From contig CAVPNY010000009.1 of assembly GCA_963706905.1 (NCBI GenBank), positions 372,001 through 436,000 on the forward strand: a stretch of DNA of 64,000 nt. The letters run 5' to 3'. Every line of letters begins with the position of its first letter. Positions within the stretch are counted from its first letter, which is position 1. The translations under genes were made by a program, and so were the position numbers. The notes below the pieces were generated by a model. That model was not told the origin of the DNA. It was given only the letters and a program-made list of their open reading frames with translations, and did no database searches. Of the stretch, positions 16,258 to 25,477 are shown piece by piece. Source of the stretch: CAVPNY01 sp963706905 (lineage in GTDB: Bacteria; Chloroflexota; Anaerolineae; Anaerolineales; UBA4823).

Positions 16258-16983
16258 ATGCCCAACCCGGATGAAGCTGTCCTTCACGCTCTGGAGAAGG
16301 GTAAATTAACTCTGGTTGGGGAATTCTTATGGGGCTCGAACTACACCTTCTCGGTGCAGATTGAGCACGAAGACCTGTCTTTTCAAGGAGTTTATAAGCC
16401 CACGCGTGGCGAGCGTCCGCTATGGGATTTCCCCAGGGCAAGCCTGGCGCGGCGCGAGGCTGCTGCCTACCTAGTCAGCGAGGCGCTGGGCTGGCGGTTG
16501 GTGCCACCCACCGTCTACCGCCAGCAGGCGCCAATTGGTCCTGGATCGCTGCAACTGTTCGTCGAGCATGATCCTGAATATCACTACTTTAACTTCAAAG
16601 AAGCGGACCGCCAGCGTCTGCGCCCGGTAGCCCTGTTTGACCTGCTGATTAACAACGCTGACCGCAAGGGCAGTCATGTTTTGTTGGATCCCAACGACCA
16701 TCTGTGGCTGATCGACCACGGCCTTTGTTTTCACCGCGAAGATAAGCTGCGCACGGTGATCTGGGATTTCGCCGGCGAGGCCTTTCCCGAAACCCTGTGC
16801 GCTACCTTGACCCATATTGCAGAGGACCTCAAGCCCGGTTTGGATCTGTTCATTGAACTACGCCGCTATATTAACGGAGGGGAGATCAACGCCCTGGCTG
16901 GACGCGCCCGCAGGCTGATCCAAACTGGCACCTACCCCGATCCGAACCTCAACCGCCGTCCATATCCCTGGCCTCCAGTCTAA
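16258..16983 (+). CDS. SCO1664 family protein (kinase-like fold)
   Basis: A 241-residue protein matching TIGR03843/SCO1664. GVYKPTRGERPLWDFPRASL is a nucleotide-binding-like loop, followed by FDLLINNADRKGSHVLLD and LWLIDHGLCFH, which resemble the catalytic HRD/DxG-like segments of PI3/4-kinase-fold proteins. Family members co-occur with DUF3090 and the MSMEG_4193 phosphatase. A role in phosphorylating a small molecule or protein is inference. Confidence 0.9.
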   Translation: MPNPDEAVLHALEKGKLTLVGEFLWGSNYTFSVQIEHEDLSFQGVYKPTRGERPLWDFPRASLARREAAAYLVSEALGWRLVPPTVYRQQAPIGPGSLQLFVEHDPEYHYFNFKEADRQRLRPVALFDLLINNADRKGSHVLLDPNDHLWLIDHGLCFHREDKLRTVIWDFAGEAFPETLCATLTHIAEDLKPGLDLFIELRRYINGGEINALAGRARRLIQTGTYPDPNLNRRPYPWPPV

Positions 16984-16997
16984 ACAGGAGTATCTTG

Positions 16998-18029
16998 ATG
17001 CCTCACTACAAACTGGCATTACTTGGATTTGGCAACGTTGGTCAGGCGCTGGCGCACCTCCTGCTGCGCAAACAAGCTGAGCTGCATCATCGTTATGATC
17101 TGACTTTCAGTGTGACCGGCATCGCTACAGGCCGTCATGGCACTGCTATCAATCCAGCAGGCATCAACCTAGAGAGCGCCCTGGCGGCTATGGCTGCAGG
17201 CGGTGATGCACTTTCCGCCCTCGCTACATTGCCCCCGTCCGGCAACTCATTCGATTTCATTCGCCGCAGTGGGGCCAACGTGCTGTTCGAGAATTCACCG
17301 GTGAATTATGCAAGCGGGCAACCTGCCATTGACCACCTGCAAACGGCTCTGGAGCTGGGCATGCATACTATCACCGCCAATAAAGGGCCGGTAGTGCACG
17401 CATACCGAGCCTTAACAAACCTGGCGGCATCAAAAGGGCGTAAATTCTATTTTGAATCGGCGGTCATGGACGGCGCACCAATCTTCTCATTATTTCGGGA
17501 AACCTTACCCACCGCCAATGTAAGCGCCTTCCGCGGTGTGCTCAATTCAACCACCAACTTGATCCTGACCCGCATGGAGTCCGGGGAAAGCTTTGATCAG
17601 GCAGTCGCCTATGCGCAGGCGACCGGCATCGCCGAAACCGATCCCAGCGGTGATATCGATGGCTGGGATGCGACAGTAAAGGTGGCTGCACTGGTGACCG
17701 TTTTAATGGATTTTCCCCTTTTACCAACCCAGGTTGAGCGCCAGGGAATCCGAGGTATCTCTCCTCAGGAAATCCAGCGCGCCCGGCAAGAGGGCAAACG
17801 CTGGAAGCTGGTCTGCTCTGCCGAGCGCACTACCGAAAGCTTACGGGCAGGCGTGCAGCCCGAGATGGTGCCAGCCAGCTCGCCGTTTTACCAGATCGAG
17901 GGCACCACCAGCCTGATCCAGTTTGAGACCGACGTGCTCGGCAGCCTTACGCTGATTGAGACCGATCCCGGCCCTGAGACTACCGCTTATGGCCTGCTGG
18001 CGGATTTTATCAACGCTGTAAGGTATTAA
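16998..18029 (+). CDS. hom: Homoserine dehydrogenase
   Basis: A 343-residue NAD(P)-dependent oxidoreductase converting aspartate semialdehyde to homoserine (threonine/methionine pathway). The Rossmann motif GFGNVGQALAHLL is at the N-terminus. TANKGPV, FESAVMDGAPIF, GVLNSTTNLILTRM and GWDATVK are the conserved substrate-binding and catalytic segments. It lacks a C-terminal ACT domain, as in short forms. AGGAG precedes the ATG at 16998 by seven bases. It closes the phosphatase/DUF3090/SCO1664 cluster and overlaps the convergent RDD gene by 4 bp. Confidence 0.93.
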   Translation: MPHYKLALLGFGNVGQALAHLLLRKQAELHHRYDLTFSVTGIATGRHGTAINPAGINLESALAAMAAGGDALSALATLPPSGNSFDFIRRSGANVLFENSPVNYASGQPAIDHLQTALELGMHTITANKGPVVHAYRALTNLAASKGRKFYFESAVMDGAPIFSLFRETLPTANVSAFRGVLNSTTNLILTRMESGESFDQAVAYAQATGIAETDPSGDIDGWDATVKVAALVTVLMDFPLLPTQVERQGIRGISPQEIQRARQEGKRWKLVCSAERTTESLRAGVQPEMVPASSPFYQIEGTTSLIQFETDVLGSLTLIETDPGPETTAYGLLADFINAVRY

Positions 18030-18664
18030 TCGAACTGGCGCACCACGATAGTGCGCGCCACAATGTCAAAGGCGCGCTGGTGTCTGTCGGTGAACAGGAT
18101 GAATAAAGCGTCCACTGGAAGTACCTCGAAGTAATAGGAAATGCGCCGTAGAAAAGCTTCCTTGTAGTAGATCGGCAAGCCATCTTCTCGCAGCACTCGC
18201 AATCCGAACAGTTTTTTACCCAAAGTCTGACCGAAGCGGGCCTCCAGGATGGGAAAGTACAGCAAGATGATCCCTGTCATGGCGAGTACGCAACCGGCAG
18301 CTAAGGCGATCAGGATCGCCCCCAGGATATATTCCCAACCCGACGGGTGCCGCGGGACACGGTTGCTAAACCAGACGAAAAATACAAAGAATACGCTGCT
18401 GGTAAGCATAATCAGGCCGAGGTCGACCGCAAACGCCACCAGCCTGCGCCAAAAACTGGCGTAAGGCAGCTCCAGCTGTGACATGAACTCCACAGCCACT
18501 TCAACCGGAGTGCCCATGCGGGTGATCACAGATTCAACGGTCTCGCCGGCGCTCTCAGCCGCTTCGAAATGCGCTCGTAAATCAGTTTCAATGCGCTGGC
18601 GCTCGCCAGCAGAAGCGTGGATATTCTGCAGCACCGCTGCCAGGTATCGATCAACTTCGTTCAT
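18026..18664 (-). CDS. HAAS-RDD membrane protein
   Basis: A 212-residue protein. Residues 1-70 are helical (YLAAVLQNIHASAGERQRIETDLRAHF...VITRMGTPVEVA), matching the HAAS/DUF1700 signalling helices that partner PadR regulators. Residues about 70-205 form an RDD domain with three membrane segments and ARFGQTLGKKLFGLRVLRED. It is encoded 6 bp after padR on the same strand. A regulatory link between membrane state and PadR is likely from this standard pairing. Confidence 0.88.
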   Translation of the reverse strand: MNEVDRYLAAVLQNIHASAGERQRIETDLRAHFEAAESAGETVESVITRMGTPVEVAVEFMSQLELPYASFWRRLVAFAVDLGLIMLTSSVFFVFFVWFSNRVPRHPSGWEYILGAILIALAAGCVLAMTGIILLYFPILEARFGQTLGKKLFGLRVLREDGLPIYYKEAFLRRISYYFEVLPVDALFILFTDRHQRAFDIVARTIVVRQFD

Positions 18665-18670
18665 TCTGCT

Positions 18671-19015
18671 TTACCTTTCCTGTTCTGTCTTTAAAAATCG
18701 ATGGATGGCGGAAGAGAATTCAAGCCAGTCCAGGATCAACACCTTGAGCTGGTCAGCGCCTGATGGCGTTAGCTGATAATACTTGCGTGGCACACCTCGC
18801 TCCAGTGTTTCCCACCTGGCTTCGATCCAACCGGCATTCTCCAGGCGATAGAGCACCGGGTAGAGAGTTCCTTCTTTGAGCTGGAATAGCTGACCGCCGC
18901 GCCTCTCCAGCGCAGAAATCAACTCATATCCATACATGGGCCGCTCAGATAGCAGACTTAGGAGAATCATTTCCAATGTGCCACGCTTTAATTCACGATC
19001 GATGGCTTTAACCAT
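18671..19015 (-). CDS. PadR family transcriptional regulator
   Basis: A 114-residue PadR winged-helix repressor: GTLEMILLSLLSERPMYGYE, then LKEGTLYPVLYRLENAGWIE and RKYYQLTPSGADQL. Its promoter carries a 21-bp perfect palindrome at the transcription start, consistent with autorepression. The adjacent divergent promoter drives the MttB gene, so it may also control that unit. AGGTG precedes the ATG. Confidence 0.93.
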   Translation of the reverse strand: MVKAIDRELKRGTLEMILLSLLSERPMYGYELISALERRGGQLFQLKEGTLYPVLYRLENAGWIEARWETLERGVPRKYYQLTPSGADQLKVLILDWLEFSSAIHRFLKTEQER

Positions 19016-19039
19016 TCAACACCTATTATGCGTAGGATA

Positions 19040-19111
19040 ATACTTAGTTATACTAAGTATAGTATACTGCAAGGTATTCTCTTTGTCAAGAATAATCGGT
19101 CTGAGTATAAT
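19040..19111. promoter_or_regulatory. Divergent padR/mttB promoters with a 21-bp palindromic operator
   Basis: Minus strand: TTGACA (19089-19084), a 17-bp spacer and TATACT (19066-19061) for padR. Plus strand: TTGTCA (19083-19088), a 17-bp spacer and TATAAT (19106-19111) for the methyltransferase. The two -35 boxes overlap almost completely. ATACTTAGT and its reverse complement, separated by three bases (19040-19060), form a perfect operator immediately downstream of the padR -10. Polymerase can use only one promoter at a time. Confidence 0.85.
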
Positions 19112-19216
19112 AAATAGAAGATAAAAATTTCGTCAAGAACTCTCAGTTGATTTTGCTCTTCTCATGAAAAAACCATCATTTAGGAAAAGTTGACCTTTTC
19201 CAGAAAGAATACAATC

Positions 19217-20656
19217 ATGCCCCAGATTCACATCGAATTGCTCACCCTGGAGGATATCCAGGCTATCCACAAAACAACGCTAGAAATTTTGGGCCGCACT
19301 GGGGTAATCGTTCATCACGCCGGTGTCTTGCAGAGGCTGGCGGAAGTCGGTGTGAGAGTTGACTTCAGCGAGAAAAGGGCGCGCTTCAGTGAGACGGTGG
19401 TGCAGACCGCCCTGGATGCAACAAGCAAGCGCTATATCCTGTACGGTCGCGATATGCAGAAGACCGCCCGTTTCGGTTACGGCGATCTGAACCTGATGTC
19501 CAGCCCGGGCCAGTATGCCTGGTTTGACCACGTGAGTGGTGAGCGCCGCGAATCAAGTTTTGCCGACACGCAATCAGCCGCCAAAGTTGGGAACGCCCTG
19601 CCAAACATAACCATCGTTGGCGCTATGACTGCCCCGGCTGATGTGCCCACTCCTATACGCGACGTGGTATTGACTGCAGAGTTGCTCAAAATCACCGCCA
19701 AACCCACCCGTTGCTGGCCGATCTCGCGTCGCAGCTCCCGCTATGTTCTCGAGTTGTATGCAGCCGTAGCGGGTGGCGTCGAAAACCTGCGCACCCACCC
19801 CATGGGGGAGGCTTTTTTTGAACCGATCAGCCCGCTACAATTTCCCGAAACCGGGCTGGATGTGATGTTGGAGTTTATCGAATACGGCCAGCCGGTCAGC
19901 TTTGGACCGATGGCCCAGGTGACAGCCACTGGACCCGGGACCATCGCAGGCACCTTAGCCCAGGAGAACGCCGAGATCCTGGCAGGCATCGTAATCGCCC
20001 AAGCCTACCATCCGGGCACACCGGTGATGTATGGCGGTATCCCCCATATCATGGACCCGCGCACTTCGATCTGCTCGTTTGGTTCTCCCGAGCAAGGGCT
20101 GATGGCGATCGCCATGACCCAAATGGGCAAGTTCTACGGTCTACCCGTTTACATTAATGTTAACCTGACCGATGCCAAGACCCTGGATGCACAGGCGGGC
20201 ATGGAGAAGGTTGGCAGCTTGCTGCTGGGGGCATTGGCTGGGGGCGACTTATTAGGTCACGCCGGTATCGTCGGCACAGATCACGGGGGAAGCCTGCCAT
20301 GGCTGGTCATCGACGATGAGGCGATGGCATACGCCCGACGAGTGGTCAAAGGTTTCGGGATAGATCCGCAGAAGCTTGCATTGGATGTAGTCGAGGAAGT
20401 TGGGCCAGGCGGACATTTCTTAACCCATCCCCATACCCTGGCGAATTACCGCCACGAGATGTGGATCCCAGGCCCAATCTGGACACGCGATCCTTACGAG
20501 CGCTGGGCTGAAAAAGGCAGTCAGCCTATTGGCGACCGCGCCGTTGAACGAGTCCAGAAAATTCTGAGGGATTACCAACCAGAGTCCCTTGATCCAGCTT
20601 TATCCAAAGAGCTGGATCACATCGTAGCTTGCGCCCGGCAGGAGCTTGCGCAGTAA
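19217..20656 (+). CDS. Trimethylamine methyltransferase (MttB) family protein, non-pyrrolysine
   Basis: A 479-residue TIM-barrel methyltransferase of the MttB superfamily. In anaerobes these demethylate quaternary amines such as glycine betaine, carnitine or proline betaine onto a corrinoid protein. LTLEDIQAIHKTTLEILGRTGV is the usual N-terminus. HPMGEAFFEPISPLQF, PVMYGGIPHIMDPRTSICSF and GHAGIVGTDHGGSLPWLVID are conserved. No in-frame TAG occurs, so it is not the pyrrolysine form. ATG at 19217 or TTG at 19190 (with AGGAAAAG upstream) are possible starts. No corrinoid protein is encoded nearby. Confidence 0.9.
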   Translation: MPQIHIELLTLEDIQAIHKTTLEILGRTGVIVHHAGVLQRLAEVGVRVDFSEKRARFSETVVQTALDATSKRYILYGRDMQKTARFGYGDLNLMSSPGQYAWFDHVSGERRESSFADTQSAAKVGNALPNITIVGAMTAPADVPTPIRDVVLTAELLKITAKPTRCWPISRRSSRYVLELYAAVAGGVENLRTHPMGEAFFEPISPLQFPETGLDVMLEFIEYGQPVSFGPMAQVTATGPGTIAGTLAQENAEILAGIVIAQAYHPGTPVMYGGIPHIMDPRTSICSFGSPEQGLMAIAMTQMGKFYGLPVYINVNLTDAKTLDAQAGMEKVGSLLLGALAGGDLLGHAGIVGTDHGGSLPWLVIDDEAMAYARRVVKGFGIDPQKLALDVVEEVGPGGHFLTHPHTLANYRHEMWIPGPIWTRDPYERWAEKGSQPIGDRAVERVQKILRDYQPESLDPALSKELDHIVACARQELAQ

Positions 20657-20811
20657 ATGCCAGAAATACTTGTAAATAAAAGGATTATTATTTTTCCTGG
20701 GAATTAGAGATTATTGAATTTGCATTTAGGTGCATTTTATTGTATTGTTTAACTACCATTATGTGGAAATAATCAGCGATCGAACATCTTAGATTCACCC
20801 AGGAGGGCAGC

Positions 20812-21801
20812 ATGATGCAAGTTATCAGCGAAGGTATTGGCCCCTTAATCCGGCCCCCAGACCTCAACGCCTTTCGCGAATGGAATCGCCAGAAACCTAA
20901 AGCACTAATCGATAAGCGCATGACCGAGGCGGAAGCCATCGCCCGTTTCGTCCACGACGGTGACTACCTGGGCACCGAGCTATACGGCACAGTGCGCTGC
21001 CCAATGTCGCTGGTGAGCGAAGTTGTGCGGCAAGGGAAAAAGGATCTGCTCATTGCCGGGCAGGGCGTGCTCGAGCTGGATATGCTGCTAGGGGCGAGCC
21101 TGGTCCGAGAGCTCGATATCACCTACATCGGGCTGGAAGTATATGGCGTCTCCAACGTACTGCGCCGCGAAGTGGAAAGCGGGCGTATCCTGAATTGCGT
21201 CGAGTGGAGCAACGCGGCATTTGCTTTACGTTTCAAGGCAACTGCCATGGGCGTACCTTTTGCACCGTTGCGCTCGATGTTGGGCACCGACACATTGCGG
21301 TACAGCTCGGCCAAAGTGGTAGAGTGCCCTTTCACCGGTGAGCCGATCTGCCTGGTGCCGGCTTTGATTCTGGACGTCGGTCTGATCCATGTCCACCGCG
21401 CCGATAAATATGGTAATGCCCAGATCGATGGGATCACCGGGTTTGCTGCCGAGATGGCGCGCTCCTGCAAGCGGTTGATCATCAGCGCGGAGGAGATCGT
21501 CGACACCGAGGATTTCCGCCGCCGCCCAGACCGCACCATCATCCCCTATTATCTGGTGGATGCGGTAGTTCACGCCCCGTTTGCCTCCCACCCCGGCGAG
21601 ATGTGCTATGTCCATAAACGGGATGAGGCGCAGATCAAGGAATGGGTAAATGCATCTACAAAACCAGAGACCACCCAGACTTATTTGGAAAAATACATCT
21701 ACAGCGTCAAAAACCACCAGGAATATTTAGAAAAGATCGGTTGGGAACACCTGGAAACGTTGAAGGTTAGCGGAGATTCCAATGGACAGCCCTGCATCTG
21801 A
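20812..21801 (+). CDS. CoA-transferase family I, subunit A
   Basis: A 329-residue alpha subunit of a family I CoA transferase (glutaconate/3-oxoacid type). EAIARFVHDGDYLGTELYG, GVLELDMLLGASLVRELDIT and LDVGLIHVHRADKYGNAQID are characteristic. AGGAGG lies upstream of the ATG. It overlaps subunit B by 20 bp and follows the MttB gene by 155 bp. Together they suggest activation of a carboxylated quaternary amine or its product to a CoA ester (inference). Confidence 0.9.
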   Translation: MMQVISEGIGPLIRPPDLNAFREWNRQKPKALIDKRMTEAEAIARFVHDGDYLGTELYGTVRCPMSLVSEVVRQGKKDLLIAGQGVLELDMLLGASLVRELDITYIGLEVYGVSNVLRREVESGRILNCVEWSNAAFALRFKATAMGVPFAPLRSMLGTDTLRYSSAKVVECPFTGEPICLVPALILDVGLIHVHRADKYGNAQIDGITGFAAEMARSCKRLIISAEEIVDTEDFRRRPDRTIIPYYLVDAVVHAPFASHPGEMCYVHKRDEAQIKEWVNASTKPETTQTYLEKYIYSVKNHQEYLEKIGWEHLETLKVSGDSNGQPCI

Positions 21802-22557
21802 AAGCTATACACCCACGGAACTACTCATCTGCACATCAGCTCGCCTGATGACGGATAACACCACTGCCTTCATTGGCACAGGTATCCCTATGCTGGCAGC
21901 TTCGCTGGCCCAGCGCATGCACGCACCCAACCTGGTGACAGTTTTCGAGTTTGGCGGCACTGGCGCCATTCTTGATCAGCTGCCCATGGCAGTAGGCGGC
22001 GAAAGCACCTTTCACCGCGCCATCTCGGCAACCGGCATCTGCGACATGATGGAGACTGCCCAGCGCGGCTTCATTGAATACGGTTTCATCGGGGGGGCGC
22101 AAATCGACGCCTACGGCAATCTCAACAGCACCGTCATCGGGGACCACGACCATCCCAAGGTCCGCCTGCCTGGCAGCGGCGGCGGCAATGATGTCGGTTC
22201 GCACTGCTGGAAGACGATCGCGATTATGCGTCAGGATACACGTCGTTTTTTGGAGAAAATTGACTTTATCACTACACCGGGTTACCTGACCGGCCCAGGA
22301 GCGCGCGAAGCAGCCGGCCTGCCGCCGGGAACCGGCCCTTACCGGGTAGTCACCAATCTGGCTGTGCTGGGCTTTCACCCTGAAACCAGGCGCATGCAAC
22401 TCCTGGCCACTCAACCCGGAGTTACTGTCCAGGAAGTCATCGAAAATACTGCATTCGCTCTTACCTCGCTGAAACGATCGCCATTAATCCCCCGCCTACT
22501 GACGAAGAGCTTCAGTTGCTCCGTAAGGAGATAGACAAAGATCGATTGTATATATAA
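21782..22557 (+). CDS. CoA-transferase family I, subunit B, frameshifted near its end
   Basis: A roughly 255-residue beta subunit. LVTVFEFGGTGAILD contains the glutamate in the position of the catalytic residue of GctB-like proteins, followed by GFIEYGFIGGAQIDAYGNLN and a glycine-rich LPGSGGGNDVG. The frame is lost near 22465. The other frame reads AETIAINPPPTDEELQLLRK to TAA at 22555-22557, the normal family C-terminus. The break removes only the tail and may be a sequencing error. Confidence 0.85.
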
Positions 22558-22578
22558 ATTCTAAGGTAGGAGAGTTCG

Positions 22579-22605
22579 CTCAGAAATCTATTAATTGATT
22601 CTGAG
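22579..22605. terminator. Hairpin between convergent CoA-transferase and GNAT genes
   Basis: CTCAGAAATC and GATTCTGAG pair with one bulge across an A/T-rich loop. It lies between the two convergent stops (22557 and 22625). There is no T-tract, so its role as a bidirectional terminator is only likely. Confidence 0.4.
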
Positions 22606-22624
22606 TAAGCGCACAATTCAGACC

Positions 22625-23072
22625 TCAGGTTGTTTTTTTGCTCACTTTTTCCATAAACCGGTCCGGGCGGGCTAATGGCTCAAATCCAAACCGGCTATAC
22701 AGCTCATGCGCATCCCAGGTGGCAAGCATCCAGCGGCGCACATTCTGCAGCGCCGGATGTCCCATAATGCATTCGATTAACCACTTTCCCAGCCCGCGGC
22801 CCTCGGAAATCCTCAAGGACAAACACATCCATCAGGTAAACAAACCGGGCATAATCGGTAAGCACACGGGCATAGCCAATCTGTCGACCCTGATAATACA
22901 TGCCGAAGTTGAGTGAATGTTCGGCGGCCAGCTCCACCTGGGAAAACGGGATACCCGGCACCCAATAAGAGTAATTTGAAAGGTAATCGTGGATCGCCGC
23001 CAGATCCAGGCGAGCTGGGTCCGTGCTGATGATAAATTCACCCTGGCGAAATTCAAGGATTTCAGTCTGCAT
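22625..23072 (-). CDS. GNAT family N-acetyltransferase, frameshifted
   Basis: A roughly 148-residue acetyltransferase. DYLSNYSYWVPGIPFSQVEL and GYARVLTDYARFVYLMDVFV form the first half. Near 22805 the frame changes, and the second half continues GRGLGKWLIECIMGHPALQN with the acetyl-CoA loop (R-G-x-G-x-G/L), then WDAHELYSRFGFEPL. The ATG at 23072 lies inside the end of the thiolase gene (11-bp overlap), so the two are co-transcribed. Confidence 0.8.
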
Positions 23073-24288
23073 CGCCAATCCACTCTACAATGGTAGCTTC
23101 GCCTTGACCGACGCCCACACACAGCGTTGCCAGGCCATAGAATGGTCGCTTTTCACCAGGGGCACGGCGACCCATCTCGTGCAACAGGGTGGTTAATATG
23201 CGCGCCCCCGAGCAACCCAGTGGGTGCCCCAGGGCAATCGCTCCACCATTGACATTGGTAATCTCCGGGCGCAAGCCAAGCTCGCGCATCACCGCTAAGG
23301 CTTGCACGGCAAATGCCTCATTCACCTCGATCAGCCCAATATCATCTATCCTCAGGCCTGCCCTGACAAGCGCCTTCCGGGTAGCCGGGATTGGGCCATA
23401 TCCCATCACTCGCGGCGGCACGCCCGCCGCCGCACTGGCAACCACCCTCGCCAGTGGTTTCAAGCCCAGATCCCTGGCCTTATCTGCGCTCATTAAAAGC
23501 ACAGCTGCCGCTCCGTCATTCAGGCCCGAGGAATTCCCAGCGGTGACCGTCCCATCTTTGCGGAAAGCCGGCCTGAGGCGCGCCAGGGATTCCAAACTGG
23601 TATCGCGCCGCGGGCGTTCATCGGTAGCCACCAATAGCGCATCACCCTTACGCTGTGGAACTGGCACGGGGGTGATCTCCTCGGCAAATTTGCCCGAGTC
23701 GATAGCAGCCACTGCCCGGCGATGACTCTCGACAGCAAATGCATCCTGGTCCTGGCGGCTGATTTGAGTCTCAGCATAGATATTTTCAGCGGTCTCACCC
23801 ATTGATTCGGTGCCGTACAACTCAACCATCTTGGGATTGGGATAGCGCCAACCCAGGGTGGTATCCCAGGCAGTCAGATTACCGAAAGCGAAGGGTTGCT
23901 CGGCTTTGGGAACAGAGTAAGGGGCGCGCGACATGCTCTCCACCCCACCAGCGATATATACCTCGCCTTCTCCAGCGCGAATTGCCCGCGCCGCCTGATT
24001 AACTGCTGCCAGCCCGGAAGCACAAAGGCGGTTCAGAGTTACAGCAGGGACGTGCACTGGAAATCCAGCCAGCAATACAGCCATGCGGGCTACATTGCGG
24101 TTGTCCTCACCAGCCTGATTGGCGCAACCCAGGTAGACTTCTTCAATGGATCCGGCATCCAGACCGGTGCGTTCAACAATTGCTTTTAACACCAGCGCTG
24201 CCAGGTCATCGGGACGCACGGGCGCCAGCCCGCCTCCCAAAGCCCCGATGGGGGTACGAATGGCGTCAATTATGACTGCTTCGATCAT
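23062..24288 (-). CDS. Thiolase (acetyl-CoA C-acyltransferase)
   Basis: A 408-residue thiolase performing CoA-dependent cleavage or condensation of 3-ketoacyl-CoA. The acylated Cys89 is in NRLCASG. GGVESMSRAPY, EVNEAFAVQAL, NVNGGAIALGHPLGCSGARI and the C-terminal CVGVGQGEA (acid/base Cys) are intact. Sequence is closest in pattern to 3-oxoadipyl-CoA/acetyl-CoA acyltransferases. ATG at 24288 has GGAGAAAAACTG upstream. With the CoA-transferase it implies degradation through acyl-CoA intermediates. Confidence 0.93.
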   Translation of the reverse strand: MIEAVIIDAIRTPIGALGGGLAPVRPDDLAALVLKAIVERTGLDAGSIEEVYLGCANQAGEDNRNVARMAVLLAGFPVHVPAVTLNRLCASGLAAVNQAARAIRAGEGEVYIAGGVESMSRAPYSVPKAEQPFAFGNLTAWDTTLGWRYPNPKMVELYGTESMGETAENIYAETQISRQDQDAFAVESHRRAVAAIDSGKFAEEITPVPVPQRKGDALLVATDERPRRDTSLESLARLRPAFRKDGTVTAGNSSGLNDGAAAVLLMSADKARDLGLKPLARVVASAAAGVPPRVMGYGPIPATRKALVRAGLRIDDIGLIEVNEAFAVQALAVMRELGLRPEITNVNGGAIALGHPLGCSGARILTTLLHEMGRRAPGEKRPFYGLATLCVGVGQGEATIVEWIGDAD

Positions 24289-24366
24289 CAGTTTTTCTCC
24301 GTGGTTTGGATGATGTCTGGAACCTTTTCTGGTAGTCTGATATGATTCTACCATCCTGTCCAGCAG

Positions 24367-24375
24367 TGGTACAAT
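24367..24375 (+). promoter_or_regulatory. Extended -10 element of the epimerase gene
   Basis: TGG followed by TACAAT (24370-24375), with start expected near 24382 and ATG at 24413 after AACGGAG. It is one of several TGn-TATAmT promoters in this window. Confidence 0.4.
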
Positions 24376-24412
24376 TCGGGCCTAGCCCTAAAAAAACAGA
24401 ACGGAGTAAACC

Positions 24413-25477
24413 ATGCATTCATCGACCAATCCACACATCCAGCGGGATACTCAACCCAATGACCTGATTGTAATCGCCGGAGCAGGCGGGTTTATTGGAG
24501 GATCGCTGGTGCGCTATTTTCACGAGCTTGGTTTCTCTCGCATCCGCGCCGTTGATAAAAAACCCCTTCCAGATTGGTATCAGCGCACCCCCGGCGTCGA
24601 AAACCTGTGTCAGGACCTTTCAGACCCCAATAACTGCACAACAGCCGTCCAAGGCGCTACAGAAGTTTATAATCTCGCTGCCGACATGGGCGGGATGGGC
24701 TTCATCGAACGCTTTCGCATCGAGTGCCTGCGCTCCGTTTTGATCAACACCCACCTCCTGGAAGCCGCTTACCGCGCCGGAGCCCAGCGATATTTCTTCT
24801 CGTCCTCCGCCTGTGCGTATAACACCGATCTCCAGCAAGACCCGAACGTGCGCGCCCTTAAAGAATCCGACGCTTACCCCGCCATGGCTGAGCACGGTTA
24901 CGGTTGGGAAAAACTCATCTCCGAAATGTTCTGCCAGGAGTACTGGGCTGAGCGCGGAATGCAAACTTTCATTGCCCGTTTCCACAACGTGTACGGCCCC
25001 AATGGCACCTGGGATGGCGGTCGCGAGAAAGCCCCAGCTGCTCTATGCCGCAAGGTTATCGAGGCCATCGACACCGACGATCTGCGCATCGAGATCTGGG
25101 GCGATGGTGAACAGACTCGCTCTTTCATGTACATCGACGACTGTACATCCGGCATCGACCAGATTACCCACTGCAATGAGCTGATTGCCACCCCGATCAA
25201 TCTTGGCTCAAGCGAGCTGGTTTCAATTAACCGCCTTGTCAGCCTAATCGAAGATATCGCCGGGGTTAAACTCGAGCGCAGGTATAAATTGGATGCGCCG
25301 CGCGGTGTCGCTGGACGTAATTCCGACAATACCTTTATCCAGCAGGTCCTCGGCTGGGAACCTAGCACCCCATTACACACCGGGTTGGAAAAGACATACA
25401 CCTGGATAGAAGAACAATACACTGACCGCAAAGCTGGCAAACGCACGGTGCGCGAGGTATTTGTCCCATTTGATTGA
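24413..25477 (+). CDS. NAD-dependent epimerase/dehydratase, GDP-mannose 3,5-epimerase-like
   Basis: A 354-residue extended short-chain dehydrogenase. The NAD-binding motif GAGGFIGGSLVRYF is near residue 25, the catalytic triad is SSSACAYN plus YGWEK (Y-x-x-x-K), and MGGMGFIERFRIECLRSVLI closely resembles plant and bacterial GDP-mannose 3',5'-epimerase. FHNVYGPNGTWDGGREKAPAALCRK is also typical of that family. It probably makes GDP-L-galactose-type sugars for glycans. It is followed by about 500 bp with no large gene. Confidence 0.88.
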   Translation: MHSSTNPHIQRDTQPNDLIVIAGAGGFIGGSLVRYFHELGFSRIRAVDKKPLPDWYQRTPGVENLCQDLSDPNNCTTAVQGATEVYNLAADMGGMGFIERFRIECLRSVLINTHLLEAAYRAGAQRYFFSSSACAYNTDLQQDPNVRALKESDAYPAMAEHGYGWEKLISEMFCQEYWAERGMQTFIARFHNVYGPNGTWDGGREKAPAALCRKVIEAIDTDDLRIEIWGDGEQTRSFMYIDDCTSGIDQITHCNELIATPINLGSSELVSINRLVSLIEDIAGVKLERRYKLDAPRGVAGRNSDNTFIQQVLGWEPSTPLHTGLEKTYTWIEEQYTDRKAGKRTVREVFVPFD

